Shown in pieces: positions 27,517-28,223 of a DNA stretch of 28,223 nucleotides (position 1 is its first letter; the number at the start of each line of letters is the position of its first letter). This DNA is from Perkinsus marinus ATCC 50983 (lineage: Eukaryota; Perkinsozoa; Perkinsida; Perkinsidae), in the NCBI RefSeq assembly GCF_000006405.1, contig NW_003209345.1, positions 160,376-188,598 on the forward strand, in the 5' to 3' direction. Below the pieces are notes generated by a model that was not told the origin of the DNA, searched no databases, and saw nothing but the letters and a program-made list of their open reading frames with translations. A program made the translations under genes and the position numbers.

Positions 27517-28223
27517 CTAAACCATTTCGCCATTCTGACTTCTGAGGGCAATTTTCTGCAGGGAAGAAAGCCGCTTGTCCTTGTTTGTCTGACGCACAAT
27601 AAATCGTCGTCCCAGCATACTTTCCACCACTACCCTCCACTCCTCGAACTTGTCTCTGCCAGTAGCGTTCTTAACATAATACTCGAAATGACTAAACCTG
27701 AAATAGTAGGGAGATGTCCTCTTCACCACAACAGCTTTGACAGCCACCCGATGCCTAAATTACTGTACTCAGTATAGTTACTTAGTTACGTATAATCATG
27801 AGACTAAATTGTAAACCAAATGACCTCAACTTTTTGCGAATAATACTACTCCCTACAGCCAGTCCTACCAGTTCGGAACAGCTTTACAAATAATCATTCC
27901 CTGAGGGAGCTTCGCTTCGCCATGGATCAGACTGAGCGCCTTGGCCATCTGAACAGCTTGAGACTACCGATTGGAGTCCGTAGCTCACCTACCTCTGTCA
28001 ACCTCTGGGGTTCTCTCAAAAAGTACTGATCAAATACGAGCTCACCAGTCCTATGATTCATCCTAAAGTTACTCACTCCTGTTCCCATTCGACTCAAGTA
28101 ATTACGCATAGAGCCTCCTGTAACCGGACGGATCACAGAACAGCTGATAGTAGTTCAGATGAGCCTTCGTGAGTGCCAAGACCTGCTCTTGATGCGCCTT
28201 GCTTTCCCGATGCTTCTGAGGGG
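27517..28223 (-). CDS. Unrecognised protein, 3' part, at least four exons; continues beyond the window
   Basis: Exons: 28106 to edge, 27993-28062, 27868-27948 and 27517-27754; introns are 43, 44 and 113 nt. The visible order is QEQVLALTKAHLNYYQLF, NHRTGELVFDQYFLREPQ, MAKALSLIHGEAKLPQGMI and then AVKAVVVKRTSPYYFRFSHF. The C-terminal part, GRDKFEEWRVVVESMLGR, is basic and ends near NGEMV at TAG 27517-27519. Phases agree at all three joins, so the strand and splicing are well supported. No family is recognised. The start is outside the window. About 110 nt separate its stop from the TMEM230-like start, on the same strand. Confidence 0.6.

Noticed and set aside
1-28223. CRISPR array, bacterial operon, integron or prophage
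   Set aside because: No regularly spaced identical repeats, no Shine-Dalgarno pattern, and genes are split by short introns throughout.

Overview
The window reads as nuclear DNA of a compact, intron-rich unicellular eukaryote. Almost every gene is split by short GT-AG introns, mostly 37-57 nt, and exons can be recovered by following phase. A eukaryotic initiator tRNA, an LTR retrotransposon, and homologues of PCYOX, MATCAP, GAS2-domain, RanBP2-finger, USE1 and TMEM230 proteins all exclude a prokaryote. A perkinsid or dinoflagellate relative (such as Perkinsus) fits the gene style and the small secreted protein, but this is an inference from style, not a proven identification.

Left end (1-2.4 kb): the 5' part of an LTR retrotransposon on the minus strand (protease, gag, primer-binding site, probable LTR). 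Next come about 1.3 kb of gene-poor DNA with palindromes and microsatellites, a plus-strand AT-hook nuclear protein (3.65-4.5 kb), and a plus-strand prenylcysteine-oxidase-like flavoprotein with about ten introns (4.9-7.0 kb). A MATCAP/DUF1704 tyrosine-carboxypeptidase-like gene lies on the minus strand (8.15-10.56 kb), and the initiator tRNA-Met gene (10.79 kb) sits beside its start.

Middle (10.9-20.9 kb): mostly minus-strand genes. They are an unrecognised low-complexity protein, an unrecognised beta-rich protein, a small secreted protein, a coiled-coil protein ending in a GAS2/GAR microtubule-binding domain, and two same-strand RRM-like paralogues (17.3-18.8 and 19.9-20.9 kb) that share an intron position and phase.

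Right end (21-28.2 kb): a plus-strand USE1-type tail-anchored SNARE, a non-coding stretch with a diverged direct repeat, a protein with two RanBP2 zinc fingers, two unrecognised minus-strand genes, a 125-bp MITE-like inverted-repeat element overlapping the predicted end of a TMEM230 homologue, and the 3' part of a further minus-strand gene that leaves the window.

The genes do not form one pathway. The clearest links are the retroelement, whose primer-binding site copies exactly the 3' end of the initiator tRNA encoded here, and two microtubule-related genes (MATCAP-like, GAR protein) about 4 kb apart. No CRISPR array, operon or viral cassette was seen.
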